A DNA stretch of 64,000 bases from Thalassobaculum litoreum DSM 18839 (GCF_900102465.1 NZ_FNBW01000001.1:620557-684556); one strand, 5' to 3'. Shown: positions 44,080 to 53,427, counted from the stretch's first letter. Translations and numbers: made by a program. Notes: generated by a model from the sequence alone, not told the origin.

Positions 44080-44300
44080 GGCGTCCTCCCGTTCAAGGTC
44101 GGCAAGCGATAGCCGGAAATCGTGTCATTCTCAAGGCGTTCCGGACAATCGCCCCGCCAGGGCCCGGGTCGCGATTCGCGAGTAAAAACAGACGCTACCG
44201 GCCTTTTCCGTAAATATAGGTTAAATTTAATGCTTGCGCGGCTCGCCAGGTGATTGAGACTCTTCGCCAGCTACTCCAGCCACTCACTCGGTGCGATCAA

Positions 44301-45398
44301 ATGGCTCTGATCAACGGAACCGTCGCCTCAGAAACGATCATCGGCACGGTCGACAGCGACAGCATCCTGGGCAATGCGGGCAATGACTTCATTCAGGGCC
44401 TGAACGCCTCGGACCTTCTGTACGGCAATGGCGACAGTGACACCATTCAGGGCAATGCCGGCGACGACACGATCTTCGGTGGACAGGACAACGACGCCCT
44501 TTCCGGCAGCCAGGGCGAGGACATCGTCTACGGCAATGCCGGCGACGACACGGTCTTCGGCGGCGACGCGATCGACTCGCTGTATGGCGGTCAGGACAAC
44601 GACATCCTGAGCGGCGGCGTCGGCAACGATTTCATCATGGGCAATCACGGCAACGACACGCTGTCCGGCAACGGCAACGACGACCTCATGTACGGCGGCG
44701 CCGGCATCGACCGGATGAGCGGTGGCTCGGGCAACGATACGTTGGCCGGCGGCGATGACAGCGACTACATGTCGGGCGACGACGGCGACGACCTCGTGTA
44801 CGGAAATAAGGGAGCAGACGTCATCTTCGGCGGGGCCGGTGTCGATACCCTGTATGGCGGACAGGACAACGACGAGGTCTATGCCGATGCCTCGTCCGGC
44901 ACCAGCACCGATGCCGATGTCATCTACGGCAACTTCGGGAACGACACACTGGTCGGTTCCTATGGCAACAACACGATCTACGGCGGCCAGGATAACGACG
45001 TCGTATCCGGATCCCGCGGGAACGATGTGCTGTACGGCAACCGGGGCGACGATATCCTGAACGGGACGGTCAGCGGCTCCGATACCCTGGTGGCCGATGC
45101 CGACACGCTCTATGGCGGCGGCGGGCTCGACACCTTCGTCGTCGACGGCGACCAGCAGAATTATGCCGAAATCGATGTCATCGCCGATTTCGTGGTCGGC
45201 GAATTCATCGACGTCTCCGGCGCATTTGCCTCAGGCGTTTCGGGATCGACCCTCTATATGCAGCTGTTCGATGACGGCGACGACATGCTGCTGCGGATCG
45301 ACCCCGACACCGCCGGATCGACCTACGGCTACAGCGACGCGGTGCGTTTGGTGGGCGTCCAGGATATCGGCCTCACCGACATCAATTTCATCTTTTGA
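44301..45398 (+). CDS. Small RTX (hemolysin-type calcium-binding repeat) protein
   Basis: 365 residues from ATG 44301; a GTG at 44250 would add 17. Nearly the whole protein is RTX-like nonapeptide repeats, such as GNAGDDTIFGG, GGSGNDTLAGG and YGNRGDDILNG. A variant, YGGQDND, recurs at least four times in place of the canonical GGxGxD turn. No catalytic domain is present. The C-terminus ends in VGVQDIGLTDINFIF, which resembles the hydrophobic tails recognised by type I secretion. No secretion genes are adjacent. A calcium-folding, secreted protein is likely. Confidence 0.88.
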   Translation: MALINGTVASETIIGTVDSDSILGNAGNDFIQGLNASDLLYGNGDSDTIQGNAGDDTIFGGQDNDALSGSQGEDIVYGNAGDDTVFGGDAIDSLYGGQDNDILSGGVGNDFIMGNHGNDTLSGNGNDDLMYGGAGIDRMSGGSGNDTLAGGDDSDYMSGDDGDDLVYGNKGADVIFGGAGVDTLYGGQDNDEVYADASSGTSTDADVIYGNFGNDTLVGSYGNNTIYGGQDNDVVSGSRGNDVLYGNRGDDILNGTVSGSDTLVADADTLYGGGGLDTFVVDGDQQNYAEIDVIADFVVGEFIDVSGAFASGVSGSTLYMQLFDDGDDMLLRIDPDTAGSTYGYSDAVRLVGVQDIGLTDINFIF

Positions 45399-45491
45399 CG
45401 CGTCGAATGATCGCAAGTCGATGTGTCTCCATGACTTGATGTATTGAATTTTAGCTATATTCGCTGGTATTCTTCACCGGTGGGGAAATCG

Positions 45492-45510
45492 AGGCCTCTT
45501 CCTGAGGCCT
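45492..45510 (+). other. Short hairpin in the leader of the disordered-protein gene
   Basis: AGGCCTC at 45492-45498 pairs with GAGGCCT at 45504-45510 around a 5-base loop, ending 17 bases before the ATG at 45528. No T-run follows. It could end the RTX transcript or affect translation of the next gene. Confidence 0.35.
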
Positions 45511-45527
45511 TAATCGGTGGGACGACG

Positions 45528-46229
45528 ATGTCCGATGACGAGCGGCTGAGCGATATCGATCGCCGCAGCCTCCGAATCTTGGCGCAATCGAGCAAGAGCT
45601 CCGCGTCGGGCGCACGGCTGAAAGAACGGCTGGAGCGCGCCGCCGACTCGGGTCTGCGCCAGGACTATCAGCGGGCCGAGCAGACCTTCGACAGCCTGCC
45701 ACCCGAAGATCGCCTCATGATCAGCGCCAAGGCCGAGAAGCAGGCCACCACGGAACGGGATCTTCTGGAACGGCGCCGGCGCGCGGTTCCGACCCGCGAC
45801 GGCAAGGCCGGCGCCCCGACGGCGAACAGGCCGCCAATAATCGATGACGAGCCGCTCCAGTGGAAGCCCATCTTCCAGGACGCCGCCGCCGAAACGCCGC
45901 CGCCGCCTCCCAAGCAGCCGAAGCGCCCCGCCAAGCGCCAGGCGCGCGCCGAAGACGACGAGGCCGGAATGGCCTGGAAGCTCGGTGCCATGCCCGGCAA
46001 TCCGAAGATGCCGAGCGTGGGCCGCGCCGCCAAGGCACCGACCCCGAAACCGGCGCCTCCGGCGGAGGACGACTGGGATCCGGAGGATGACCACAAGGAC
46101 TGGGACTGGCGGAAACTTCCCGACGATCCCGTCCTGAACGGCGGACGAAAGAAGGGCGGCGCCGTCGACCCCATCGAGGAGCTGCGTCGACAGATGCTCG
46201 GTCTCGACAGCAAGGTCGGCAAGCGTTGA
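45528..46229 (+). CDS. Hypothetical protein, mostly disordered
   Basis: 233 residues from ATG 45528 (MSDDERLSDIDRRSLRIL), with a GGTGGGA ribosome site. The N-terminal 90 residues are charged helices. The middle is proline-, lysine- and alanine-rich (TPPPPPKQPKRPAKRQ), and the C-terminus is acidic (DDWDPEDDHKDWDW) before a final helix EELRRQMLGLD. I recognise no domain. It follows the RTX gene by 129 bases, but no functional link is seen. Strong composition bias suggests an interaction or scaffold role. Confidence 0.7.
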   Translation: MSDDERLSDIDRRSLRILAQSSKSSASGARLKERLERAADSGLRQDYQRAEQTFDSLPPEDRLMISAKAEKQATTERDLLERRRRAVPTRDGKAGAPTANRPPIIDDEPLQWKPIFQDAAAETPPPPPKQPKRPAKRQARAEDDEAGMAWKLGAMPGNPKMPSVGRAAKAPTPKPAPPAEDDWDPEDDHKDWDWRKLPDDPVLNGGRKKGGAVDPIEELRRQMLGLDSKVGKR

Positions 46230-46242
46230 GCCTCCCTCGCCC

Positions 46243-47409
46243 TCAATAGCTGCGCGGCAGGCCCAGTACCCGTTCGGCGATGAAGCACTTGATCAGCTCC
46301 GGCGAGACCGGGGCGATGCGAGTGATCAGCACTTCCCGGAAATACCGTTCCACGTCGTATTCGGCCGCATAGCCCATGCCGCCCAGGGTCATGACCGCCC
46401 GTTCGCAGGCCCGGAACGCGGCCTCGCCCGCCAGGTACTTCGCCGAATTCGCCTCGGCGCCGCAAGGCGCGCCTGAATCGTAGAGCGACGCCGCCTTCAG
46501 CACCATGAGCCAGGCCGCCTCCAGCGCCATCCAGCACTCGGCCAGCGGATGCTGGATCGCCTGATTCTGACCGATCGGCCGGCCGAACACCTCGCGCTCG
46601 CGGGCATAGGCGGTGGCCGCCTCCAGCGCCTGCCGGCCGACGCCGATGGCCTCGGCGGCGATCAGGATGCGCTCCGGGTTGAGCCCGTGCAGCAGGCAGC
46701 GGAAGCCCTGCCCTTCCTCGCCGATCCGATCCTCGACCGGCACCTCCAGCCCGTCGATGAACAGCATGTTGGAGTCCACCGCGTGCCGGCCCATCTTGTC
46801 GATCGCCCGCACCTCCACCTTGCTGCGGTCGAGCGGCGCGTAGAACAGGGTGAGGCCGTCGGTCGGCTTCTTGCCGGCCTCCGGCGGCGACGTGCGGGCG
46901 ATGATCAGCACCCGGTCCGCCTCCTGGGCGGTGGAGGTCCAGATCTTGCGGCCGGTAATCCGGTAGACGTCGCCGTCGCGCTCCGCCCGGGTCTTCAGAC
47001 GACCGGTGTCGAGCCCCGAGTCCGGCTCCGTCACGCCGAAGCAGCCCCGCTCCTCGCCCGCGATCAGCGGCGGCAGGAAACGCTGGCGCTGCTCGGGCGT
47101 GCCGAAAACGACGACCGGGTGCAGACCGAAGATGTTGATATGGATCGACGAGGCGGCGGCCATCGCGCCGGGCGAGTGGGCCACCCGCTCCATCATCAGC
47201 GCCGCCTCGGTGACCCCTAGGCCCGCACCGCCGACCTCCTCCGGCATGGCGATGCCGAGCCAGCCGCCCTCGGCCATGGCGGAGGCGAACTCGTGCGGGA
47301 AGACCGCCGTGGCGTCCTTGTCGCGCCAGTAGGCGCCGTCGAACCGGTCGGCGATCCGTCCGACAGCCGCGACCAACTCCTCCTGATCCTGGGTCAATAC
47401 GAAGCTCAA
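46243..47409 (-). CDS. Acyl-CoA dehydrogenase
   Basis: 388 residues. The start is TTG at 47409, which overlaps the stop of the amidase gene (TTGA) and has CGGAGG upstream; no ATG is suitably placed. Family segments are visible: GCFGVTEPDSGLDT, the FAD-contact GRKIWTS and the C-terminal TLGGMGYAAEYDVERYFRE. No obvious catalytic glutamate position can be assigned with certainty by eye. It dehydrogenates an acyl-CoA at the alpha-beta position. The translational coupling to two amidases suggests the acid released by amide cleavage is the substrate after CoA activation. Confidence 0.92.
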   Translation of the reverse strand: MSFVLTQDQEELVAAVGRIADRFDGAYWRDKDATAVFPHEFASAMAEGGWLGIAMPEEVGGAGLGVTEAALMMERVAHSPGAMAAASSIHINIFGLHPVVVFGTPEQRQRFLPPLIAGEERGCFGVTEPDSGLDTGRLKTRAERDGDVYRITGRKIWTSTAQEADRVLIIARTSPPEAGKKPTDGLTLFYAPLDRSKVEVRAIDKMGRHAVDSNMLFIDGLEVPVEDRIGEEGQGFRCLLHGLNPERILIAAEAIGVGRQALEAATAYAREREVFGRPIGQNQAIQHPLAECWMALEAAWLMVLKAASLYDSGAPCGAEANSAKYLAGEAAFRACERAVMTLGGMGYAAEYDVERYFREVLITRIAPVSPELIKCFIAERVLGLPRSY

Positions 47410-48833
47410 AGCGACGGCCTCCGATGGAACCAGGGCCGGGTCTCCTCCAACTGGGCGGCGAGGCGGAACAGCACGTCCTCGCGGCCTAAGCCGGCGCCCA
47501 CATGCACGCCGATGGGCAGGCCGCGCGGCGACCAATACAGAGGCACCGACATGGCGGGGCAGCCGGTCATGTTGAAATACTGGGTCACGGGCATCCTCTG
47601 CCAGACATCCTCAAGAAAGCCGTCCGCCGTTCCGCAATCGGTGCGGATCTCGCCGATCTCGGCCGGCGGCTGGGCCAGGGTGGTGGAGACCAGCACGTCG
47701 TAGCGCTCGAAGAAAATGCCGAACCGTCGACCGAGCTGATGGAAGGCCTGGACCGCGGCGGCATAGTCGGCGGCGGTCAGATCGGCCGCCCGCTCGGCGA
47801 AGGCCCGGGTGACGGCCTCCACGTCACCGTCCTCCGGCGGGCGGCCGAGCTGGGCGTAGCGGGCGTCGAGGGCAAGTTTCTGGTTCGGGGCGACGACCGC
47901 GATCATCGCCGGTCCAAGAACCTCGGTGTCGACCTCGGGATGCGCCTCCTCCACCTCATGACCGAGCGCCTGGAGCAGGTCTACCGCGTCCAGCACCGCC
48001 GCCTTGTTCACCGGGTCGAGCGGCAGACCGCCCAGACCGGTGACGTGGTAGGCCACGCGCAGCCGGCCGGGATCCTCTCCCACCCCCTGCAGATACGGCC
48101 GCGTCGGCGGCGGGCAGGCATAGGGATCGCCCGGTTCCGCCCCCTGGGTGGCGTCCAGCATGGCGGCACTGTCCCGAACGCTGCGCGACAGCACGTGCTG
48201 GCAGGCGAGTCCCGCCCAGCCCTCGCCGACGAACGGCCCGAACGGGTTGCGCCCCCGGCTCGGTTTCAGGCCGAACAGCCCGCAATTGGCCGCCGGGATG
48301 CGGATCGAGCCACCGCCGTCGCTGCCATGGCCCATGGGCACGATGCCGGCCGCGACCGCCGCCGCCGTCCCGCCGGAAGAGCCGCCGGCCGACCGCTCCA
48401 GGTTCCAGGGGTTGCGGGTCGGCCCGCAGGCTTCCGTCTCGGTGGAGATGCTGATGCCGAATTCGGACGTGGTGGTGCGGGCGATGGGGATCGCGCCGGT
48501 CTCCTTGACCCGGCTGGTGTGGGTGAAGTCCTTCGGGGCGACGAAGCCTTTCCAGAGGTTGGATCCCGCCTCCGCGGGCCAGCCTTCCTGCCAGCAGCCC
48601 AGATCCTTGAAGACGAAAGGCACCCCGGCGAAGGAGCCCTTGCCGGACGGCGCGGCCGCCTGCTCGCGGGCGACGTCGTCTCGCCGGGCCACGAGGGCAT
48701 TGATCTGCGGCTCGACCGCGTCGGCACGGGCCAGAGCGGCGTCGACCACCTCGGCGGCGGAGACCTCGCCGTCGCGGATCAGCTTCGCCAGGCCAAGCGC
48801 GTCCTGGCCGGCATACTCCTCGTAGGACAGCAT
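47406..48833 (-). CDS. NylA-like amidase, downstream copy of a tandem pair
   Basis: 475 residues from ATG 48833 (MLSYEEYAGQDALGLAKL). The amidase triad is visible: lysine in PFVFKDLGC near residue 85 and the serines in [16 protein letters not shown] near 168. The segments [12 protein letters not shown] and GLFGLKPSRGRNP match 6-aminohexanoate-cyclic-dimer hydrolase-like amidases. It is only four bases from the stop of an equal-length paralogue, so they arose by tandem duplication and diverged. The following acyl-CoA dehydrogenase overlaps its stop. Confidence 0.92.
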   Translation of the reverse strand: MLSYEEYAGQDALGLAKLIRDGEVSAAEVVDAALARADAVEPQINALVARRDDVAREQAAAPSGKGSFAGVPFVFKDLGCWQEGWPAEAGSNLWKGFVAPKDFTHTSRVKETGAIPIARTTTSEFGISISTETEACGPTRNPWNLERSAGGSSGGTAAAVAAGIVPMGHGSDGGGSIRIPAANCGLFGLKPSRGRNPFGPFVGEGWAGLACQHVLSRSVRDSAAMLDATQGAEPGDPYACPPPTRPYLQGVGEDPGRLRVAYHVTGLGGLPLDPVNKAAVLDAVDLLQALGHEVEEAHPEVDTEVLGPAMIAVVAPNQKLALDARYAQLGRPPEDGDVEAVTRAFAERAADLTAADYAAAVQAFHQLGRRFGIFFERYDVLVSTTLAQPPAEIGEIRTDCGTADGFLEDVWQRMPVTQYFNMTGCPAMSVPLYWSPRGLPIGVHVGAGLGREDVLFRLAAQLEETRPWFHRRPSL

Positions 48834-48837
48834 GGGC

Positions 48838-50265
48838 TCAGATCTCCGGCCGCCTGTCCGCCCAGGGCTGCGCCTGTTCCACCTGGCCCGCGAGCCGCAG
48901 CAGCAGGTCCTCGCGTCCGAAGGCCGCGCCCACATGGATGCCGATCGGCAGGCCGTCGTTGCTCCAGGCCAGCGGCAGCGACATGGCCGGCGTGCCGGTC
49001 ATGTTGGCAAGCGGGGTCACCGGCATCTCGTCGCCGAGCGCGGCGATGAAGTCGTCCAGCTCGCGCTCGTCCTGCCCCAGGAACCCCAGCGGGCGCGGCG
49101 GGTTGCGCAGCACCGTCGACAGCATGACGTCGTATTGCGCGTAGAAGGCGGCGAGCTGGCGGCCGGCCTTGTGGATTGTGGCGACGGCGGCGGCGTAGTC
49201 GGCGGCCGCCCGTTCGCGCCCGTGCTTCGCCCAGGCCCAGGTCACCTTCTCCAGCCCCTCGCCGTCCGGCTTCCGGTCGAGTTGCTGGTAGCGGGCCGAT
49301 ATCCCGACCCAGAGATTGCCGGCGATGATGACGGTCAGGGCGTCGCGCAGGGCGTCGGTATCGACCTGCGGCATCGCCTCCTCCACCTCATGGCCGAGAT
49401 CGGCGAACAGCTTCGCCGCGGCCTCGGCGGCGGTCTTGTTCTCCGGGTTCAGCGGCGTGCCGTCCAGACCCGTCAGGTGCAGCGCCACGCGCAGCCTGCC
49501 CGGATCGCGGCCGACCTCGGCCAGGTACGGCCCGTCCGGCACCGGGGCGGCATAGGGATCGCCCGGGGCCGGGCCCTGGGTGGCGTCCAGCAGGGCGGCA
49601 CTGTCGCGCACGCTGCGGCTGACCACATGGCCGGTCGACAGGCCCGACCAGCCCTCGCCCAGCACCGGGCCGGCCGGATTGCGCGCCCGGGTCGGCTTCA
49701 GGCCGAACAGACCGCAATTCGCCGCCGGAATGCGGATCGAGCCGCCGCCGTCGGTCGCATGGGCCACCGGCACGATACCGGCCGCCACCGCCGCCGCCGC
49801 ACCGCCGGAGGAGCCGCCGGCGGAATGATCCAGGTTCCACGGATTGCGGGTCGGGCCGTTCACCACCGGCTCGGTGGTCCAGGAGATGCCGAGCTCCGGC
49901 GTGTTGGTGCGCCCGAAGATCACGAGGCCGGCCTCCTCCACCCGTTCGGTATAGGTGAAGTCGATCGGTCCGATGAAGTCCTTCCAAAGGCGCGAGCCGT
50001 TGCCCATGCTCACCCCCGCCTGCATGGCGCCGAGATCCTTCAGCAGGAACGGCACCCCGGCGAGCGGCCCCTGGGGCAGGCCGGCGGCGACCCGGCCGCG
50101 CGCCGCTCCGTCGTTGCGGGAGACGATGGCGTTGATCGTCGGGTTCACCGCGTCGGCCCGCTCCAGCGCCGAGTCGAGCACGTCGCCGGCACTCACCTCA
50201 CCGTCGCGGATCAGTTCCGCCAGGGCCAGGGCGTCGTGGGTCATGTACTCGGCGAACGCGGCCAT
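48838..50265 (-). CDS. NylA-like amidase, upstream copy of a tandem pair
   Basis: 475 residues, identical in length to the next gene product, with the same block order. The triad lysine is in PFLLKDLGA and the serines in [16 protein letters not shown]. The start [19 protein letters not shown] has a moderate GGAG ribosome site. It heads the leftward unit amidase-amidase-acyl-CoA dehydrogenase. A large stem-loop lies just upstream. Substrates of this branch include cyclic and linear amides and nylon oligomers, but most members act on unknown natural amides. Confidence 0.92.
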   Translation of the reverse strand: MAAFAEYMTHDALALAELIRDGEVSAGDVLDSALERADAVNPTINAIVSRNDGAARGRVAAGLPQGPLAGVPFLLKDLGAMQAGVSMGNGSRLWKDFIGPIDFTYTERVEEAGLVIFGRTNTPELGISWTTEPVVNGPTRNPWNLDHSAGGSSGGAAAAVAAGIVPVAHATDGGGSIRIPAANCGLFGLKPTRARNPAGPVLGEGWSGLSTGHVVSRSVRDSAALLDATQGPAPGDPYAAPVPDGPYLAEVGRDPGRLRVALHLTGLDGTPLNPENKTAAEAAAKLFADLGHEVEEAMPQVDTDALRDALTVIIAGNLWVGISARYQQLDRKPDGEGLEKVTWAWAKHGRERAAADYAAAVATIHKAGRQLAAFYAQYDVMLSTVLRNPPRPLGFLGQDERELDDFIAALGDEMPVTPLANMTGTPAMSLPLAWSNDGLPIGIHVGAAFGREDLLLRLAGQVEQAQPWADRRPEI

Positions 50266-50296
50266 GGGGATCTCCGAAGGGTCAGCGGCCGGGGGA

Positions 50297-50369
50297 CGGC
50301 ACGGGGGACAGGGACTGAAACGGCATGGGCGGAACCCCCGCCCCGCCCATGATCGTCCCTGTCGTGCCG
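50297..50369 (-). promoter_or_regulatory. Nested 73-base stem-loop in the amidase-operon leader
   Basis: The outer stem pairs CGGCACG-GGGG-ACAGGGAC (50297-50315) with GTCCCTGT-CGTGCCG (50355-50369): 15 perfect pairs with a four-G bulge. The inner stem pairs CATGGGCGG (50324-50332) with CCGCCCATG (50343-50351) around a C-rich loop. It lies between the peroxiredoxin-like stop and the amidase start, both leftward. It is stable enough to end upstream transcription or to regulate the amidase mRNA; a REP-type element is the alternative. Confidence 0.65.
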
Positions 50370-50411
50370 CACTTCAACCGCGCGCGGTCACCCGGCTCTC
50401 GCCGTTCGGGC

Positions 50412-50927
50412 TCACGCCATGGTGCCGCGCACCGGGTAGCCCTCCCGGCCGCGGTTCAGGCCGCGCACGATCAGGTCCAGGTCTGGACGCACGAAGGGCG
50501 CGTTGGCGATCTCGACGATCTGCAGCTTGCCCTCCGGCGTGGTGACGAACAGCGCCGGCTCCGGGAACGGCCGGTCGGTCTCGGTGTCGCTGCGCGGGGT
50601 GGAGATATACAGGCCGAGGTCGCGCATCTGCGCCACGCTGAGGTCGTAGGCGACCGGCATCGTGAGCCCGACCTCCTTGGCGAAGGCCTCCGCCTTGTCC
50701 TTCGGGTCGCCGGAGACGGCCACCACCTCGGTACCGAGCTCCGCGAACTCGCCCAGCTTCGCCTCGAGCTTGCCGAGATAGGTCTTGCAGATCGGGCAGT
50801 GCAGACCGCGATAGACGAAAATCGCCTGCCAGCCGTCGCGCGCGCCGCCCAGCGTGACCTCGCCGCCGCCGACGGCGGCCAGCGTCATCGCCGGCAGATC
50901 ACTGCCGGCGGGAAGTTTCATGCTCAT
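50412..50927 (-). CDS. AhpC/TSA-family peroxiredoxin-like protein
   Basis: 171 residues of thioredoxin fold. The redox site is YRGLHCPICKTYLGKLE with cysteines at 44 and 47, in a CxxC arrangement. The rest follows the redoxin pattern: VVAVSGDPKDKAEAF and VAYDLSVAQMRDLGLYIS. It probably reduces peroxides or protein disulfides in the cytosol, with no signal peptide. No catalase or regulator is adjacent. An in-frame ATG two codons downstream is possible. Confidence 0.9.
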   Translation of the reverse strand: MSMKLPAGSDLPAMTLAAVGGGEVTLGGARDGWQAIFVYRGLHCPICKTYLGKLEAKLGEFAELGTEVVAVSGDPKDKAEAFAKEVGLTMPVAYDLSVAQMRDLGLYISTPRSDTETDRPFPEPALFVTTPEGKLQIVEIANAPFVRPDLDLIVRGLNRGREGYPVRGTMA

Positions 50928-51135
50928 TTTGGTACCCTCTCTGCACCGTGGATTCGCGTATCGATCCGTTCCGAATGCAGTGGATCACCCGAAGGATACA
51001 CCGGCAATGAACGCTTTCGTTAAGAGACCATAAGGGATTTCGCTATATTAGGGGTTGCGCCGGAAGCCGTTTGGTAGTGAGCTTCCGGCCCTTTCGCACT
51101 TGCGAAATAACCGACACAATAGTCGAGGGACCAAC

Positions 51136-52353
51136 TTGCTCTACTCGATGTACGAAGCGCAGCGTGCCTTCATGGCGCCGATGCGCTTTCTGACCCAGGC
51201 CTCCAAGGCCATGACCGGTCACCCCCTGACGCCCTACTCCTACATGGCCTTCGGCAAGGCGATGGAAGCCGGCATGGAAGTGCTGGACGGCGTGATCAAG
51301 GATCGGGGCAAGCCGGACTGGGAGATCGACTTCGCCGAGACGCCGGACGGCCCCGTGCCGGTCAGCTTCGACCCGGTGATCGAGACCCCGTTCTGCGATC
51401 TCGTCCATGTGTTCCGCGATACCGAGCGCAAGGACCCCAAGGTCCTGCTGGTCGCTCCGGTGTCAGGCCACTACGCCACGTTGCTGCGCGGGACCGTCCA
51501 GGGTCTGATCCGCGAGCATGACGTCTACGTCACCGACTGGAAGGACGCCCGCGGCATCCCGCTGAGCGATGGGGCCTTCCATCTCGACGACTATATCGCG
51601 CTGTTGATGGACTTCATCCGTCATCTCGGCCCCGACGTTCACATCGTCGCCGTTTGCCAGCCGGCCCCGATCGTTCTCGCGACCGTCTCGCTGATGGCGG
51701 AGATGGACGATCCGGCGCAGCCCGCCTCGATGACGCTGATGGGCGGCCCGATCGACCCGCACGCCGCTCCGACGGTCGTCACCCAGCTCGCCGACGCCCG
51801 GCCCATGAGCTGGTTCGAGACCCGCTGCATCACCCGGGTTCCGGTGTTCTACCCGGGCGCCTTCCGGCGGGTCTATCCCGGCTTCATGCAGGTCGGTGCG
51901 TTCATCGCCATGAACCCGGACCGTCACGTCTCCGCCCATCTGGCGATGTTCCGCCACCTGGTCGAGGGCGACGGCGAATCGGCCGAGGGCAAGCAACGGT
52001 TCTACAACGAGTACCTGTCGGTCATGGACGTGCCGGCGGAGTATTACCTCGAGACCGTGGAGCGGGTGTTCAAGGAACGCCAGTTGCCGCGCGGCATCAT
52101 GAAGTGGCGCGGCCAGCTGGTGCAGCCGGCGGCGATCAAGAAGACCGCCATGCTGACCATCGAGGGCGAGAAGGACGACATTTCCGCCCCAGGCCAGACC
52201 CTCGCCGCCCACGACCTGACCACCGGCATCCCGAAGACCCGGCGCCGCAACCACATCGAAAAGGCGGTCGGCCATTACGGCATCTTCAACGGCCGCAAGT
52301 GGCGCGAGAACATCCTGCCGGAAATCACCAAGTTCATCCGCGAGGTCTCCTGA
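51136..52353 (+). CDS. phaZ: Intracellular polyhydroxyalkanoate depolymerase
   Basis: 405 residues. The start is TTG at 51136: the resulting MLYSMYEAQRAFMAP is the typical PhaZ N-terminus, and GAGGGA lies eight bases before. The nucleophile is a cysteine in VAVCQPAPIVL, as in the intracellular PhaZ family, in place of the serine lipase box. The C-terminal histidine lies in EKAVGHYGIFNGRKW. It degrades stored polyhydroxybutyrate granules in the cytosol. It is followed by a phosphatase-like gene that overlaps its stop. Confidence 0.93.
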   Translation: MLYSMYEAQRAFMAPMRFLTQASKAMTGHPLTPYSYMAFGKAMEAGMEVLDGVIKDRGKPDWEIDFAETPDGPVPVSFDPVIETPFCDLVHVFRDTERKDPKVLLVAPVSGHYATLLRGTVQGLIREHDVYVTDWKDARGIPLSDGAFHLDDYIALLMDFIRHLGPDVHIVAVCQPAPIVLATVSLMAEMDDPAQPASMTLMGGPIDPHAAPTVVTQLADARPMSWFETRCITRVPVFYPGAFRRVYPGFMQVGAFIAMNPDRHVSAHLAMFRHLVEGDGESAEGKQRFYNEYLSVMDVPAEYYLETVERVFKERQLPRGIMKWRGQLVQPAAIKKTAMLTIEGEKDDISAPGQTLAAHDLTTGIPKTRRRNHIEKAVGHYGIFNGRKWRENILPEITKFIREVS

Positions 52354-52841
52354 CCTACGCGCTTGCAGAGATCGGAGGCGGTCCCTGGCCGGGCCGCCTC
52401 GCGATCGCCCCGCTGCCCCGCACCGACGGCGACTTCGCGGCGATCCGCGCCTGGGGCGCCGGTCTCGTGCTGTCGCTGGTCGAGGAGGACGAGGCGGAGC
52501 GTGCCGGCGCGCCGGAGCTGTCGGCCCGGTTCGAGCGCGAGGGTCTCGTCTGCCTCCGCGCCCCCCTTGTGGACTACGGCAGCCCCGACGAAGCCTTCGA
52601 GACCCACTGGTGGGACCACCGCGACAGGGCGCTGGCCCTGCTCGAGGCAGGCAACAAGGTGCTTGTCCATTGCCGGGGCGGCCAGGGACGCAGCGGCACC
52701 ATCGCCGCCGCCCTGATGATCGCCGGCGGCATGGCGCCGGCCGAGGCCATCGCCGAAGTCAGACGCAGCCGGCCGGCGGCCATCGAAACCGCGGGCCAGG
52801 AGATCTGGCTCAGCACCCGGGCGGCCATCCGACCGTCCTGA
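52350..52841 (+). CDS. Protein tyrosine/dual-specificity phosphatase-like protein, non-ATG start
   Basis: About 163 residues. The frame has the full phosphatase signature HCRGGQGRSG (H-C-x5-R-S) near residue 107 and a plausible general-acid aspartate in LVDYGSPDE about 35 residues before. No ATG, GTG or TTG is present near the 5' end. A CTG at 52350 overlaps the phaZ stop (CTGA) and is preceded by GAGG, so translation coupled to phaZ is likely. The residues TYALAEIGGGPWPGRLAIAP follow. It could regulate storage metabolism or be an unrelated rider. Confidence 0.72.
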   Translation: MTYALAEIGGGPWPGRLAIAPLPRTDGDFAAIRAWGAGLVLSLVEEDEAERAGAPELSARFEREGLVCLRAPLVDYGSPDEAFETHWWDHRDRALALLEAGNKVLVHCRGGQGRSGTIAAALMIAGGMAPAEAIAEVRRSRPAAIETAGQEIWLSTRAAIRPS

Positions 52842-52899
52842 GCGCCGGGACGACGCCGGAGCGCAGGGCGACCCCGCGCTCCGACGCTGAGTCGGATCG

Positions 52900-53256
52900 T
52901 CAGCCGGCGGCGGCGATCACGCCGATCTCGACGGTGAAGACCGGGCGGGCCAGGCGGGGCGACTCCACGCAGGCGCGAGCCGGCGCACAGCCTTCCGGCA
53001 CCCAGGCGTCCCACACCGCGTTCATGGCGTCGAAATCGTCCATGGTGTTCAGCCAGATGGTGGCCGACAGCAGCTTGGTCTTGTCGGTGCCGGCCTCGGC
53101 CAGCAGCGCGTCGATCCGGTCGAGAATGTTCTGGGTCTGCTCGCCCGCGCTGGCGCCCTGCTTGTCCTGGGCGACCTGGCCGGCAAGATAGACGGTGCCG
53201 TTATGGACTACGACCTGGCTCATGCGTTGGCCGGTCTGGAAGCGCTGAATGCTCAT
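52900..53256 (-). CDS. RidA family protein
   Basis: 118 residues, the normal length. The RidA/YjgF pattern is clear: [17 protein letters not shown], the [17 protein letters not shown] helix, and PARACVES with the arginine aligned to Arg105 of E. coli RidA, followed by FTVEIGVIA. RidA hydrolyses reactive enamines and imines formed by PLP enzymes. It stands alone, convergent with the phosphatase-like gene. ATG 53256 has an AAGGA ribosome site. Confidence 0.9.
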   Translation of the reverse strand: MSIQRFQTGQRMSQVVVHNGTVYLAGQVAQDKQGASAGEQTQNILDRIDALLAEAGTDKTKLLSATIWLNTMDDFDAMNAVWDAWVPEGCAPARACVESPRLARPVFTVEIGVIAAAG

Positions 53257-53427
53257 CCCATCGTTCCTTCTGATCTGCGTTCTGGGTGACCTAGCCGCTT
53301 GCGCGCGAGGCCGTTAAGGTTGGCGCCTCCATCCTAACCAGGACCCACCTGCTGAGCGAGCCCCGATGGACGCGCAACGCCGTTTCCTCCCCTCTCATTC
53401 ACGCCCGCGGGCCTGGAGCGTCACCCG

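Noticed and set aside
44301-45100. CRISPR-like or minisatellite array from the repetitive RTX coding region
   Set aside because: Repeats are imperfect at DNA level, in frame, and encode calcium-binding turns; there are no constant repeats with unique spacers.
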